Origin: UBA11891 sp049890035
Lineage (GTDB): Bacteria; Bacteroidota; Bacteroidia; Flavobacteriales; Flavobacteriaceae
NCBI GenBank assembly: GCA_049890035.1
Contig: JBMHCG010000043.1
Span: forward strand, 124,001-188,000
Direction of reading: 5' to 3'
Length of the DNA: 64,000 bases
How positions within the stretch are numbered: position 1 is the stretch's first letter; every line of letters begins with the position of its first letter. Below, in pieces: positions 44,772-53,844 of this stretch. Position numbers and translations under genes: made by a program. Below the pieces are notes generated by a model. That model searched no databases. It saw only the letters and a list, made by a program, of their open reading frames with translations, and was not told the DNA's origin.

Positions 44772-45068
44772 ATGACACAAAAAGACGAAGTGCTCAGAGA
44801 AATAAAAAACGACTTGTATTTACTAAAAGGTAAGGGTTCTTTTAAACGGATTCATGAAAATTTGAATTATGTTTTTTATCACTACCTCAAGGTGGTAGGG
44901 CCTGATCGTTTACCCTTTCACTTTACAGAAATTTCAGCTGATTTTTTTGCCCTTTAGCAATACCTAACCACAGTTGAATCTTATGAGGAGCTTTTGTGGA
45001 AACCACTTCATGAGGAAAAATTAAAAAAGCTTGACCCCCCTAAAAAAATAACACAAGAAAAAGACTAA
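44772..45068 (+). pseudogene. Small gene with an in-frame amber codon
   Basis: A frame of 98 codons before the stop, beginning MTQKDEVLREIKND, is broken by one TAG at 44955-44957 (codon 62). The frame then runs on with protein-like content (QYLTTVESYEELLW, then KPLHEEKLKKLDPPKK) to TAA at 45066-45068. The 61-residue product ends abruptly at ADFFAL. The likely original codon is TGG or CAG. It may be a recent pseudogene, a site of readthrough, or a sequencing error. No family is recognised; the divergent XRE gene suggests joint regulation. Confidence 0.55.
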
Positions 45069-45089
45069 GCGCAGCCGTCAAAGCGTATA

Positions 45090-46127
45090 CTAAACGGCTG
45101 GGTCTGGAATTTGAGCGTGAATTTCATCTATACTTGCAAGCAATTCGTCAGACAACCGAATCGTTGCTGAATTGATGTTTTGTTTAAGTTGATTCAGGTT
45201 GGTCGCCCCTATGATATTGGCAGTAACAAAAGGACGGTCGTTGACAAAGGCTAAAGCCATTTGCGTCAAAGACAAGTCATGTGCTTCGGCTAGCTTTTGA
45301 TAGCGTTGCGTGGCCGTTACACTTTCAGAACTGCTATAGCGATCAAAGCGAGGGAAAAGTTTTAGGCGCGCATTATCGCCTGCGGTATTGTCTAAATATT
45401 TTCCAGTTAACACACCAAAACCCAAAGGAGAATAGGCCAAAAGGCCTACGTTTTCATAATGACAAACCTCAGCATTGCCCACTTCGAAAGGGCGACATAA
45501 GAGCGAGTATGGATTTTGAATGGTGATCATGCGGGGTCTGTTTGCATTGGCTGCTTGAAGGAAACGCATCATTCCCCAAGGGGTTTCGTTGGACAAACCC
45601 ACATGGCGAATGCGACCTGCTTTGACATGATCTTGTAGGGCGTCTAGGACCGCTTCAAAATTTTCTACCCATGGGTTGTTCGGATTATTGACAAAACCTC
45701 TTTGACCAAATCTGTTGTTGTCCCGTTCCGGCCAGTGGAGTTGGTACAAATCCATATAATCTGTTTGTAAGCGTTCCAAACTTTTGAAAACCGCTTCATC
45801 AATATGGGCTTTACTAAAGCTTAGATTGTCGCGTATGTGTTTGGTATAATCACCAGGGCCTGCCACCTTTGAAGCCAAAATAACTTTATCACGCTGTCCC
45901 GTTTTTTGTAACCAAGTCCCTATGATTTTTTCTGTTTCGCCTTGTGTAGCCGCCGAAGCTGGGACAGGATATAACTCCGCAGTATCAAAAAAATTCACAC
46001 CCTGTTCAAGAGCATAATCCATTTGTGCGTGGCCTTCGGCTTCCGTGTTTTGATTGCCAAAGGTCATGGTACCCAAACAGATTTTACTTACAGCTATGTC
46101 TGTATGGGGTAATAATCGGTATTCCAT
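45090..46127 (-). CDS. Aldo/keto reductase (Tas/YghZ-like)
   Basis: This 345-residue NADPH-dependent oxidoreductase has the catalytic tetrad Asp48, Tyr53, Lys87 and His131 (FFDTAELY, ASKVAG, QLHWPE). The length, the loop PERDNNRFGQRGF and the C-terminal NADP-binding segment (IIGATNLNQLKQN) fit the Tas-like group. The substrate is unknown. It is the third gene after xth and the OmpA-like lipoprotein, with gaps of four to five bases. Confidence 0.92.
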   Translation of the reverse strand: MEYRLLPHTDIAVSKICLGTMTFGNQNTEAEGHAQMDYALEQGVNFFDTAELYPVPASAATQGETEKIIGTWLQKTGQRDKVILASKVAGPGDYTKHIRDNLSFSKAHIDEAVFKSLERLQTDYMDLYQLHWPERDNNRFGQRGFVNNPNNPWVENFEAVLDALQDHVKAGRIRHVGLSNETPWGMMRFLQAANANRPRMITIQNPYSLLCRPFEVGNAEVCHYENVGLLAYSPLGFGVLTGKYLDNTAGDNARLKLFPRFDRYSSSESVTATQRYQKLAEAHDLSLTQMALAFVNDRPFVTANIIGATNLNQLKQNINSATIRLSDELLASIDEIHAQIPDPAV

Positions 46128-46132
46128 TTTGT

Positions 46133-47032
46133 TTATTGGTTGTTGAGTAGGTCGGTGATGGCATCGAGATTGGGGCTTAAGATGACTTCAATACGGCGAT
46201 TGGCAGCGCGTCCTTCAGAAGAAGTGTTAGGAGCAATGGGAAGGTATTCTCCACGTCCGGCTGCCGTCAAATTTTCTAATAATATTTCGGGATTGGCTTC
46301 CAAAAGTTCAACGATGGCTGTAGCTCTTTTGGCCGACAGATCCCAATTTCCGGAAAGCGGACCTTTCCCGCTAAAAGGAACATTATCTGTATGTCCTTCG
46401 ATTAGAACGGCTATGTCAGGATTCTCTGCTAATACAGTGCCTAATTGAAGGATGGCTTCTTTACCGTCGAGCCCAACTTCCCAACTCCCTGATCGGAAAA
46501 GAAGCTTGTTTTCCATAGAAACATAGACTTTTCCATTGCGTTGCTCCACAGTCAAACCTTTGCCTTCAAAATTCAATAAGGCGTTACTCAGTCTTTGTTT
46601 CAACTCATTCATGGCACGTTCTTTATCCGCGATCAGATTTTCAAGCTCATTGAGTCGTTCTTCTCGTTGGGTAAGTAAATTCTCTTTTTCAGAGATTTGC
46701 GCCAATAAGTCATTGTTTTTCGCAATACTTTTTTGAAGGGCCGCATCAGAATTTTCTTCCAAAGCAGCATAAGCCTCTTGTAAATTTTTAAAGTCACGTC
46801 TGCTTTGAGCCAAACTGTCCATGGTTTTTCCCAAGTTTTGTCGCTTGGTTTCCAAGCGATCACCCAAAACCTTGTGGGCCGTCAGTAATGAATCCTGTTC
46901 TTTTTGCAACTGAACATGCTTGGATTTGAGTGCCGCATAACGGCTTTCCAATCCAGCAAAAACTTTTGTAGAAACACAACTATAGGTGGAAAAACCTGCC
47001 AAAAGAATGACAAACGTTGTTTTAATTTTCAT
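46133..47032 (-). CDS. OmpA/MotB-domain lipoprotein with coiled coil
   Basis: This 299-residue protein has a lipoprotein signal (FSTYSC, Cys19), a long coiled-coil region (about 30-150, rich in E, K, L and Q) and a C-terminal OmpA-like peptidoglycan-binding domain (about 165-285) with the signature LIEGHTDNVPFSG and the end SSEGRAANRRIEVIL. It would tie the outer membrane to peptidoglycan. It lies between xth and the aldo/keto reductase gene, probably on one transcript. Confidence 0.93.
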   Translation of the reverse strand: MKIKTTFVILLAGFSTYSCVSTKVFAGLESRYAALKSKHVQLQKEQDSLLTAHKVLGDRLETKRQNLGKTMDSLAQSRRDFKNLQEAYAALEENSDAALQKSIAKNNDLLAQISEKENLLTQREERLNELENLIADKERAMNELKQRLSNALLNFEGKGLTVEQRNGKVYVSMENKLLFRSGSWEVGLDGKEAILQLGTVLAENPDIAVLIEGHTDNVPFSGKGPLSGNWDLSAKRATAIVELLEANPEILLENLTAAGRGEYLPIAPNTSSEGRAANRRIEVILSPNLDAITDLLNNQ

Positions 47033-47036
47033 GTAT

Positions 47037-47798
47037 TTAAAATTTTAATTCAACTCCCACGGGGCAATGATCGGAATGACGGGCTTCGGGTAAAATAACG
47101 GATCTTCTGATATGATGGCGAAGGGGTTCGCTCACCAAAGCATAATCAATACGCCACCCTTTATTATTGGCTCTTGCATTGGCTCGGTAACTCCACCAAC
47201 TGTAATGATGTGGTTCCGAATGGAGAAACCGAAAGGAATCAACAAAGCCAGAATCGAGAAAGGCCCCTAACCATGTGCGCTCTTCTAGTAAGAATCCTGA
47301 AACATTTTTGTTTCGAATTGGGTCGTGAATGTCGATGGCTTTGTGACAAATATTGTAGTCCCCACAGATTACTAAATTAGGATGCTCTTTTTTTAAGTTA
47401 TCAATATAAACGCGAAAATCATCCATAAACTGAAACTTGTGTTCCAATCGAGCCGCATTGGTCCCTGAAGGTAGGTACAAACTCATGACAGAACATTGCT
47501 CAAAATCGACACGCAAGACCCTTCCTTCTATATCCATGTGGTCTATCCCAGTGCCATAAACAACTTTTTTCGGACTGGTTTTGGACAAAATGGCGACACC
47601 GCTGTAACCCTTTTTTTCAGCTGAAAACCAAAAATGGTGATAGCCCGCTTCTTCAAAAAGTTGGGTGTCGACCTGTTCTTTCATGGCTTTGGTCTCTTGC
47701 AAACAGAGCACATCGGGTGAAGCAGCACGCAACCAACTTATAAAATCTTTTTTAAGGGCTGCACGAATGCCATTAACATTGTAGGACAGTATGTTCAT
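47037..47798 (-). CDS. xth: Exodeoxyribonuclease III / AP endonuclease
   Basis: This 253-residue base-excision repair enzyme cuts DNA at abasic sites and trims 3' ends. Catalytic blocks are in place: ILSYNVNGIRAA (Asn7), LCLQETKA (Glu35), ICGDYNICH and ARHSDHCPV with the terminal Asp-His. An alternative TTG start six codons upstream (47816) is rejected in favour of the ATG that opens the family motif. It starts the xth-ompA-aldo/keto reductase run. Confidence 0.94.
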   Translation of the reverse strand: MNILSYNVNGIRAALKKDFISWLRAASPDVLCLQETKAMKEQVDTQLFEEAGYHHFWFSAEKKGYSGVAILSKTSPKKVVYGTGIDHMDIEGRVLRVDFEQCSVMSLYLPSGTNAARLEHKFQFMDDFRVYIDNLKKEHPNLVICGDYNICHKAIDIHDPIRNKNVSGFLLEERTWLGAFLDSGFVDSFRFLHSEPHHYSWWSYRANARANNKGWRIDYALVSEPLRHHIRRSVILPEARHSDHCPVGVELKF

Positions 47799-47862
47799 CA
47801 ATACTAAAATAGACAACTGTTTGTTATCTTCATAAACGGTTCCAAATCTTTATCTTCAATCT

Positions 47863-48435
47863 ATGAACACAAAAAAATACTTTCTCGGTTGTATTGTTTG
47901 GGTACTCACCCTATTGCTCAATCCATTACTGGTGCAAGGCCAGGAGCAACAAAAAGACACCCTGTCTGCAAAACACGAAATCCGTTTAGACATATTTCAG
48001 CTTTTAATTTTACCTGGACTGGATCTATCTTATGAACATTTTATTGACGAAGTTTCTAGTTGGGGTATCAGTGGTTTCCTGAATTTTGATGGTAATAAGA
48101 GTCAAGGATACCGTTTTGAAAACTTTGAACTCTCCCCCTATTATCGGTTGTATTTCAGTCAAAAAACATGGCCTAATCGAGGTTTTTTTGTGCAGCCTTT
48201 CCTAAGTTTTGTTGCGGGTACTTTTGATTCTTACGATGCGTTTCAATTTCGAGAAAACAAATTTTTGGGTATGGCAGGGGGAGCTGTTATTGGCTATAAA
48301 TGGCTCAATCGAAAAAACTATAGTTTTGAAATTCACGGGGGGTTTGGACGCTATTTTCTTTCGGCCAACAGGGGTGCTAACACAGAAAACACGGCTTACC
48401 CGAGAATCCATTTCACCATTGGAAAACGCTTTTAA
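47863..48435 (+). CDS. Small outer membrane beta-barrel protein
   Basis: This 190-residue protein has a signal peptide (about 1-26, ending LLVQG) and strands alternating in polarity, such as WGISGFLNF, FELSPYYRLYF, FFVQPFLSFVAG and GMAGGAVIGYKWL, ending in Phe. This suggests an eight-strand barrel of the OprF/DUF3575 kind. No ligand is known. The stop shares TTAA with the convergent glyS. Confidence 0.75.
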   Translation: MNTKKYFLGCIVWVLTLLLNPLLVQGQEQQKDTLSAKHEIRLDIFQLLILPGLDLSYEHFIDEVSSWGISGFLNFDGNKSQGYRFENFELSPYYRLYFSQKTWPNRGFFVQPFLSFVAGTFDSYDAFQFRENKFLGMAGGAVIGYKWLNRKNYSFEIHGGFGRYFLSANRGANTENTAYPRIHFTIGKRF

Positions 48436-49973
48436 ATTTTTTGCAACCAGTGCTTGATATTCAAACTTTTATCCAAACGGGTGGCTAAGGCATTAATAGC
48501 AATACGCTCTTGTTGCATACTATCCCGATCGCGCAAAGTTACGGTTTGATCCTCGAGCGTTTGATGATCTACGGTAATACAAAAGGGCGTTCCTAAAGCG
48601 TCTTGGCGGCGGTAACGACGGCCCACAGCATCTTTTTCATCATAGGTAACGGCATAGTCCCATTTGAGCTCGTCCTGAATCTTTCGGGCCAAATCAGGTA
48701 GGCCATCTTTTTTGACTAAAGGCAAAATGGCAATTTGTGTCGGGGCTAATACAGCTGGGAGTTTGAGTACAGTTCGGCTAGATCCATCTTCAAGGGTTTC
48801 CTCCCGAAGCGCATGAGAAAGTACTGCCAAAAACATCCGATCCAAACCGATTGAAGTCTCCACGACATAGGGTACATAGTTTTCGTTGCGCTCTGGATCA
48901 AAATATTGTAGTTTTTTTCCTGAAAATTCTTCGTGACTCCCCAAATCAAAATCGGTCCGGGAATGAATCCCTTCCAATTCTTTAAAGCCAAAAGGAAACT
49001 TAAACTCAATATCTGCTGCGGCATCTGCATAATGTGCCAATTTTTCGTGATCGTGAAAACGATATAAATCAGCTCCCATGCCAAGGGATAAGTGCCATCG
49101 TAACCGGGTTTGTTTCCACTGCTCATACCATTCTTTTTGGGTTCCCGGTGGAATAAAAAACTGCATTTCCATTTGTTCAAACTCCCGCATGCGGAAAATA
49201 AACTGCCGCGCAACAATTTCATTCCGAAACGCTTTCCCAATTTGAGCAATACCAAAAGGAACCTTCATGCGGCCGGTTTTTTGGACATTCAAAAAATTGA
49301 CAAAAATCCCTTGAGCTGTTTCCGGACGCAAATACAGGTCCATGGCGGAGTCTGCAGAAGCTCCTAATTTGGTGCCAAACATCAGATTGAATTGTTTGAC
49401 ATCGGTCCAATTTCTAGAACCCGACTCGGGACAAGCAATTTCTAGTTCTTCTATCAAATTTTTGACATCAGCCAAATCCTCTTTTTCTAAAGATTGTCCC
49501 AATCGTTTAAGGATACTATCGATTTTTTCCTGATATCCTACAACACGGGGGTGGGTAGCCACAAACTGTTCTTTATCGAAGGTATCTCCAAATCTTTTGG
49601 CAGCCTTGGTGACTTCTTTATCTATTTTAACTTCCAGTTTGGCACAGTAATCTTCGACCAATACATCGGCACGATAGCGCTTTTTGGAATCTTTATTATC
49701 AATCAATGGGTCATTAAAAGCGTCAACATGACCCGAAGCTTTCCAAGTTGTAGGATGCATAAAAATAGCTGCATCGATACCCACAATTTTTTCGTGCAAC
49801 TGCACCATGGCACGCCACCAGTAGTTTTTAATGTTATTTTTCAGGGCAGACCCATTTTGACCATAATCATAAACAGCACTGAGTCCATCATAAATTTCAC
49901 TAGAAGGAAAGACAAATCCGTACTCTTTGGCGTGAGAAATGACTTTTTTAAAGGTTTCGTTTTGTGTTGCCAT
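48432..49973 (-). CDS. glyS: Glycyl-tRNA synthetase (alpha2 type)
   Basis: This 513-residue class II synthetase charges tRNA(Gly). It is the single-chain, eukaryote-like form, not the alpha2beta2 form. Visible blocks include VFPSSEIYDGLSAVYDYG, the motif 2 region FRNEIVARQFIFRMREFEQMEMQ and motif 3 with SIGLDRMFLAVL, followed by an anticodon-binding domain (about 410-505). A perfect promoter element ends four bases before the ATG, so the mRNA may be leaderless. The stop overlaps the convergent outer membrane protein gene by four bases. Confidence 0.97.
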   Translation of the reverse strand: MATQNETFKKVISHAKEYGFVFPSSEIYDGLSAVYDYGQNGSALKNNIKNYWWRAMVQLHEKIVGIDAAIFMHPTTWKASGHVDAFNDPLIDNKDSKKRYRADVLVEDYCAKLEVKIDKEVTKAAKRFGDTFDKEQFVATHPRVVGYQEKIDSILKRLGQSLEKEDLADVKNLIEELEIACPESGSRNWTDVKQFNLMFGTKLGASADSAMDLYLRPETAQGIFVNFLNVQKTGRMKVPFGIAQIGKAFRNEIVARQFIFRMREFEQMEMQFFIPPGTQKEWYEQWKQTRLRWHLSLGMGADLYRFHDHEKLAHYADAAADIEFKFPFGFKELEGIHSRTDFDLGSHEEFSGKKLQYFDPERNENYVPYVVETSIGLDRMFLAVLSHALREETLEDGSSRTVLKLPAVLAPTQIAILPLVKKDGLPDLARKIQDELKWDYAVTYDEKDAVGRRYRRQDALGTPFCITVDHQTLEDQTVTLRDRDSMQQERIAINALATRLDKSLNIKHWLQKI

Positions 49974-49977
49974 GGCG

Positions 49978-50011
49978 CAAAAATAATGGCTTTTTTAGCT
50001 ATATTAAACAA
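49978..50011 (-). promoter_or_regulatory. glyS promoter TTG-N23-TATTTTTG
   Basis: On the minus strand TTG (50009-50011) and a perfect -7 element (49978-49985) are 23 bases apart. Only CGCC separates the element from the glyS ATG, the same four bases as before the TonB receptor gene. Confidence 0.55.
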
Positions 50012-50028
50012 ACCTCAATTCTTTTTCT

Positions 50029-50727
50029 ATGGACAAAAGACGATTCTCACTGGGAGAGGCTTTTTGGTCTTTTTTCTTTCCGTTATTTTGCCCTGGCTGC
50101 AGAGTTCAATTAACACCTTATGAATCCCCCTGCTGCTTGGATTGCCAGGCGCAACTTCCTTTCACCCATTTCGAAAATTTCCCCAATAATCCGGTCTTTC
50201 AAAAACTCCATGCCTTGCTTGAGATACAGTACGCAAGCGCATTATTTTACTGGGAAGAGGGTGTTATTATTCAAAATTTGATTCACCAACTCAAATTTTA
50301 TGGACAAGAACAATTGGGCACTTGGCTGGGGGTGCTTTTAGGGCAGCGATTGCTGGGGAGCCCCTTTGAACAGTGTACAGGGATTGTACCCCTGCCCTTA
50401 CACCCCAAAAGACAGTATCGTATAGGCTACAATCAAAATTATAATATATGCACTCAACTTTCCAAAATACTAAACATTCCGATGTATCAGACGGCTGTTT
50501 ATAGAATAAAAAATACCCAACAACTGTCGAAAAACAAAACCCAAGACCGATTCCATGAAATGAAGAATGCTTTCATGCCCAATACAGAAATCAACCCAAA
50601 AAAGCCCCACTGGCTATTGATAGATGACGTACTAACCACTGGAGCAACCGTTCAAAGCTGTGGCAATGCGTTGCTCAATTTTCCTCATGCACGCCTCAGC
50701 ATCATCACAATTGCGTGTAGGATGTGA
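50029..50727 (+). CDS. ComF family phosphoribosyltransferase-like protein
   Basis: This 232-residue protein has an N-terminal zinc-ribbon-like motif (CPGC at 21-24, then CCLDC) and a C-terminal phosphoribosyltransferase fold with the PRPP-binding motif LLIDDVLTTGATV near 194-206. ComF is needed for DNA uptake in naturally competent bacteria; in others its role is unsettled. A frame in the same direction over the glyS gene is only a shadow. It is divergent from glyS and 29 bases before the Ig-like lipoprotein gene. Confidence 0.9.
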   Translation: MDKRRFSLGEAFWSFFFPLFCPGCRVQLTPYESPCCLDCQAQLPFTHFENFPNNPVFQKLHALLEIQYASALFYWEEGVIIQNLIHQLKFYGQEQLGTWLGVLLGQRLLGSPFEQCTGIVPLPLHPKRQYRIGYNQNYNICTQLSKILNIPMYQTAVYRIKNTQQLSKNKTQDRFHEMKNAFMPNTEINPKKPHWLLIDDVLTTGATVQSCGNALLNFPHARLSIITIACRM

Positions 50728-50756
50728 GGTGAATATGTCGTTATTTTGTAGCTCTT

Positions 50757-52433
50757 ATGAGAAAGCCTTTTTTAGAACGTGTCTGTCTTTTGCTTATCCT
50801 TTTCGGATTTTTTGGATGTGCCAAACGAGGTGCCCCAACTGGTGGTCCCATAGATTCCATCCCGCCTGTATTGATCAATGCCAGTCCTAAGTTGAATACC
50901 ACCTTTTTTGATAAAGAGAAATTTGTCCTGACGTTTGATGAATTTGTAACCTTGAAAGAGTTAAATAAGCAACTGATCATTTCCCCACCAATGGAATCCA
51001 GTAGTTACAATGTGCTACCCCAGACAGGTGTTTCTAAAAAAGTTAGCTTGATTTTCAAAGACAGCTTGAATCCAGAAACAACCTACACCTTTAACTTTGG
51101 TGAAAGTATCAGAGATAACAATGAGGGTAATATTCTCTCTTACTTTAGTTACACCCTTTCTACTGGGGCAACCATTGATTCACTGACATTTAAAGGGACC
51201 GTTACCGATGCTTTTGAAGCCGAAACACCCCCTTACGTTTCTCTCCAACTCTATCCTGTTGACAGTACGTACAACGACTCGACCGTATTCACACAAAAAC
51301 CATTATATGTAGCCAGTACGCTAGATACTACGGTTTTCCGCTTTCAAAATCTCAAAGCGGGGAAGTACGAGCTCATTGCACTACTGGACAAAGCTTCCAA
51401 CTATTTTTTTGATCAAAACACAGATAAGATCGGATTTTTAAAACAACCCATTGAACTTCCAAGAGACAGTGTCGTGGCACTACGTATCTTTAATGAAATC
51501 CCTAATTTTTCCTGGTCACGACCTTTTTTTATAAATGACCACCACATAGGGTTGCCCTATTATGGAAGGTATCAGGACCAAGAAATGAAAATGATTTCAG
51601 CTGTATCCAATGACTTTGAGAGTCTTATCACGCGTAACCGAGAAACCGACACATTAAACTTTTGGTTCAAAAACGGGCCCAAAGATTCCATTCAGTTTCA
51701 GTATTTCTTAAAAGACAGCCTTCGAACTACAAGTGTGAAGTACCGTGAGCCTATCCAAGACTCTTTGGTTGTCAAAAACGCCAGTCCGCGTGTTCTTCAG
51801 CTTCAAGACTCGGTTGTGATTGCCTCAAATCGTCCTATCGTAACATCCAATATTTCAAAAATTCACGTTCGAAACAAAGACTCGGTAGTGATTCCGGTAA
51901 GCGCACACATTCATCCAAACAAAGATGAAGTCCGACTAAAAATACCCATAGAACCGAATGACACTTATTTTTTCGAACTCTACCCAGATGCCTTGATTGA
52001 TTTTTTTGGAGCCACCAATGATACGCTAAGATTTGAAATGATAACCAATAAAATTGAAGACTATGGCAATCTGACTGTTCAGTTTAAAAACCTTGACAGC
52101 ATTCCTCTAATCATCGACTTATTAAATTCGCGCTACCAATTAAAAAAACGGATTGTAACCCCAATTCAAAACAATCTATATGCATTTAAAAATTTACCCC
52201 CATCAACCTATATTCTTCGGGTAGTCAAGGATGTCAACGACAACAATCAATGGGATACTGGAAATTACTTACAAAAGGTCCAACCAGAGGAAGTTGTTTA
52301 TTTACCCAATGAAATTGAAGTTCGTGCCAACTGGGAAGTCAATCAGATTTTTGACCCAGTACAAATTCGTCTCGATCAGCTAAAAAGTGCAACTGCTTCC
52401 GAATCGACTGCAACGAATCCCGATCCAAAATAG
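50757..52433 (+). CDS. Ig-like domain lipoprotein
   Basis: This 558-residue protein has a lipobox (FGFFGC, Cys21) and then an SbsA-type bacterial Ig-like domain (about 35-125: PPVLINASPKLNTTFFDKEKFVLTFDEFV to FNFGESIRDNNEGN). A central region with a second such repeat and a C-terminal prealbumin-like domain follow (about 455-540: PPSTYILRVVKDVNDNNQWDTG). It is a surface- or periplasm-facing lipoprotein of unknown function, widespread in Bacteroidota. Its last 95 bases overlap the convergent amidase gene. Confidence 0.85.
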   Translation: MRKPFLERVCLLLILFGFFGCAKRGAPTGGPIDSIPPVLINASPKLNTTFFDKEKFVLTFDEFVTLKELNKQLIISPPMESSSYNVLPQTGVSKKVSLIFKDSLNPETTYTFNFGESIRDNNEGNILSYFSYTLSTGATIDSLTFKGTVTDAFEAETPPYVSLQLYPVDSTYNDSTVFTQKPLYVASTLDTTVFRFQNLKAGKYELIALLDKASNYFFDQNTDKIGFLKQPIELPRDSVVALRIFNEIPNFSWSRPFFINDHHIGLPYYGRYQDQEMKMISAVSNDFESLITRNRETDTLNFWFKNGPKDSIQFQYFLKDSLRTTSVKYREPIQDSLVVKNASPRVLQLQDSVVIASNRPIVTSNISKIHVRNKDSVVIPVSAHIHPNKDEVRLKIPIEPNDTYFFELYPDALIDFFGATNDTLRFEMITNKIEDYGNLTVQFKNLDSIPLIIDLLNSRYQLKKRIVTPIQNNLYAFKNLPPSTYILRVVKDVNDNNQWDTGNYLQKVQPEEVVYLPNEIEVRANWEVNQIFDPVQIRLDQLKSATASESTATNPDPK

Positions 52434-53130
52434 CCGTAACCATTCCTTCTTTACTTTTCAAGTCTTTGGTAATTGGATTTCCCAAAACTGCGTAGGCAGC
52501 TGAATGGCCAGGGTATTGGTTTCCGTTTGGGTCGCTACCCACTCGGTTTACACCAATACAATAACTCATGTTTTCAATAGCACGCGCTTGAAGCAATATA
52601 TCCCATGCGGCTATTCTTGGGGCAGGCCAATTGGCAACATATAATAACAAATCATAATCTTCGGTATTGCGAGACCAAACAGGAAATCGTAAATCATAAC
52701 AAATACGCGGGCAAATTCGCCATCCCTTGAACTCAAAGACTGCGGAAGAGGTACCCGCTACATACAATTTGTGCTCACCAGCTAAAGAAAACCCATGCCG
52801 CTTGTCATACCAATGAAGGGAGCCATCGGGCAACGCCCAAATAAAACGATTGTAGTAACTTCCTGATTCGCTAATGGCTAAACTTCCTGCTAGGGCAAAT
52901 CCTTTATTTTGCGACCATTGTTGCATCCATCGAACTGTAGGTCCATCCATGGTTTCTGCACATTTATGGGGTTCCATAGAAAAGCCCGAAGCAAACATTT
53001 CGGGTACTATAACCGCATCGACTTCAGGGGTGACTGCCTTCAAAAATAAATTCAAATGCTCTCTGTTGGCTATGGGATCCTCCCAAATACAATCGGCTTG
53101 AACCAAGGTTACTGTGAGTGTAGATTGCAT
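52339..53130 (-). CDS. Nitrilase-family amidase (omega-amidase-like)
   Basis: This 263-residue enzyme has the Glu-Lys-Cys triad: Glu44 (VPEMFASGF), Lys110 (WYDKRHGF) and Cys144 (RICYDLRFP). These and the length match the YafV/Nit2 group, which hydrolyses alpha-ketoglutaramate and similar omega-amides. The normal C-terminus (LADRDEFVL) lies inside the overlap with the Ig-like lipoprotein gene, so the overlap of 95 bases is real and not an over-long call. It is divergent from the HAD gene with a 41-base gap. Confidence 0.92.
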   Translation of the reverse strand: MQSTLTVTLVQADCIWEDPIANREHLNLFLKAVTPEVDAVIVPEMFASGFSMEPHKCAETMDGPTVRWMQQWSQNKGFALAGSLAISESGSYYNRFIWALPDGSLHWYDKRHGFSLAGEHKLYVAGTSSAVFEFKGWRICPRICYDLRFPVWSRNTEDYDLLLYVANWPAPRIAAWDILLQARAIENMSYCIGVNRVGSDPNGNQYPGHSAAYAVLGNPITKDLKSKEGMVTAILDRDSLQSIRKQLHFLADRDEFVLGQKSD

Positions 53131-53134
53131 ACCT

Positions 53135-53166
53135 TTGTTTTATCAAATAAGATACTTTTTTCTTTG
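53135..53166 (+). promoter_or_regulatory. Promoter TTG-N21-TTTCTTTG for the HAD gene
   Basis: TTG at 53135-53137 and the -7 element at 53159-53166 (one change from TAnnTTTG) are 21 bases apart. The ATG follows five bases after the element. The 41-base divergent gap must also hold the amidase promoter. Confidence 0.5.
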
Positions 53167-53171
53167 CAGTT

Positions 53172-53825
53172 ATGAAACCAATTTCCCACTACCAAGCCTT
53201 GATTTTTGATATGGACGGCACTTTATTGGATAACATGCAATACCATGAAAAATCCTGGGAAGTATTTCTTCAAGAAAACGAATTATCAATTGATATGAAA
53301 ACGTTCGAGAGAGACTATCACCACGGTACCTTACAAGAGGTCATGGCACGTTTGTTTCCACACCTGTCCAAGCCTGAAGATTTAGTAGCCATAGGGCAAC
53401 GAAAAGAAGAAGTTTACCGCGAACTATGCCAACCTCATCTAAAAGCTCTCCCAGGACTCCATACTTTTTTGAATCGGATTCAAAACAAAAAAATTCCCAT
53501 GGGACTGGCAACCATGGGAGACCAGATCAATATTGACTTTACTCTTAGTGGCCTTGAATTGGTTAACTATTTCAAGGCAACCACCGGAGGCGATCAGGTA
53601 CAACAGGGCAAACCCCATCCCGAAATTTTCCTGAGTACTTCGAAAAAACTGGGAGTCGATGCTTCACACTGCCTCGCATTTGAAGACACCCGCTCGGGTA
53701 TTCAAAGTGCGCTAGCTGCTGGCATGGACGTTGTGGGTATCGCTACAATGTTTTCTGAAAGGGAACTATTGGATTTGGGATGTGTTGGTGCGGTGCGAAA
53801 CTATCTCGATTTCGTCGTTGAATAA
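53172..53825 (+). CDS. HAD-family phosphatase (beta-phosphoglucomutase-like)
   Basis: This 217-residue protein has all HAD motifs: FDMDGTLLD (nucleophile Asp13 and Asp15), LATMGD for motif II, the Lys of QQGKPHPEIF, and AFEDTRSGI. A helical cap domain sits between motifs I and II, as in the beta-phosphoglucomutase/GS1-like group. It dephosphorylates or isomerises a small phosphorylated compound; which one is unknown. It ends shortly before a strong hairpin. Confidence 0.92.
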   Translation: MKPISHYQALIFDMDGTLLDNMQYHEKSWEVFLQENELSIDMKTFERDYHHGTLQEVMARLFPHLSKPEDLVAIGQRKEEVYRELCQPHLKALPGLHTFLNRIQNKKIPMGLATMGDQINIDFTLSGLELVNYFKATTGGDQVQQGKPHPEIFLSTSKKLGVDASHCLAFEDTRSGIQSALAAGMDVVGIATMFSERELLDLGCVGAVRNYLDFVVE

Positions 53826-53844
53826 AGCAAGACGCAACAATGAA

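Noticed and set aside
44451..45068. Complete toxin-antitoxin pair (XRE gene plus small divergent gene)
   Set aside because: Such pairs are usually in one operon, whereas these genes are divergent; the small protein matches no toxin family I know and carries an amber codon.
49494..50123. Plus-strand 209-residue frame covering the 5' part of glyS
   Set aside because: It lies opposite the well-supported glycyl-tRNA synthetase gene and overlaps comF in another frame; the translation resembles no protein.
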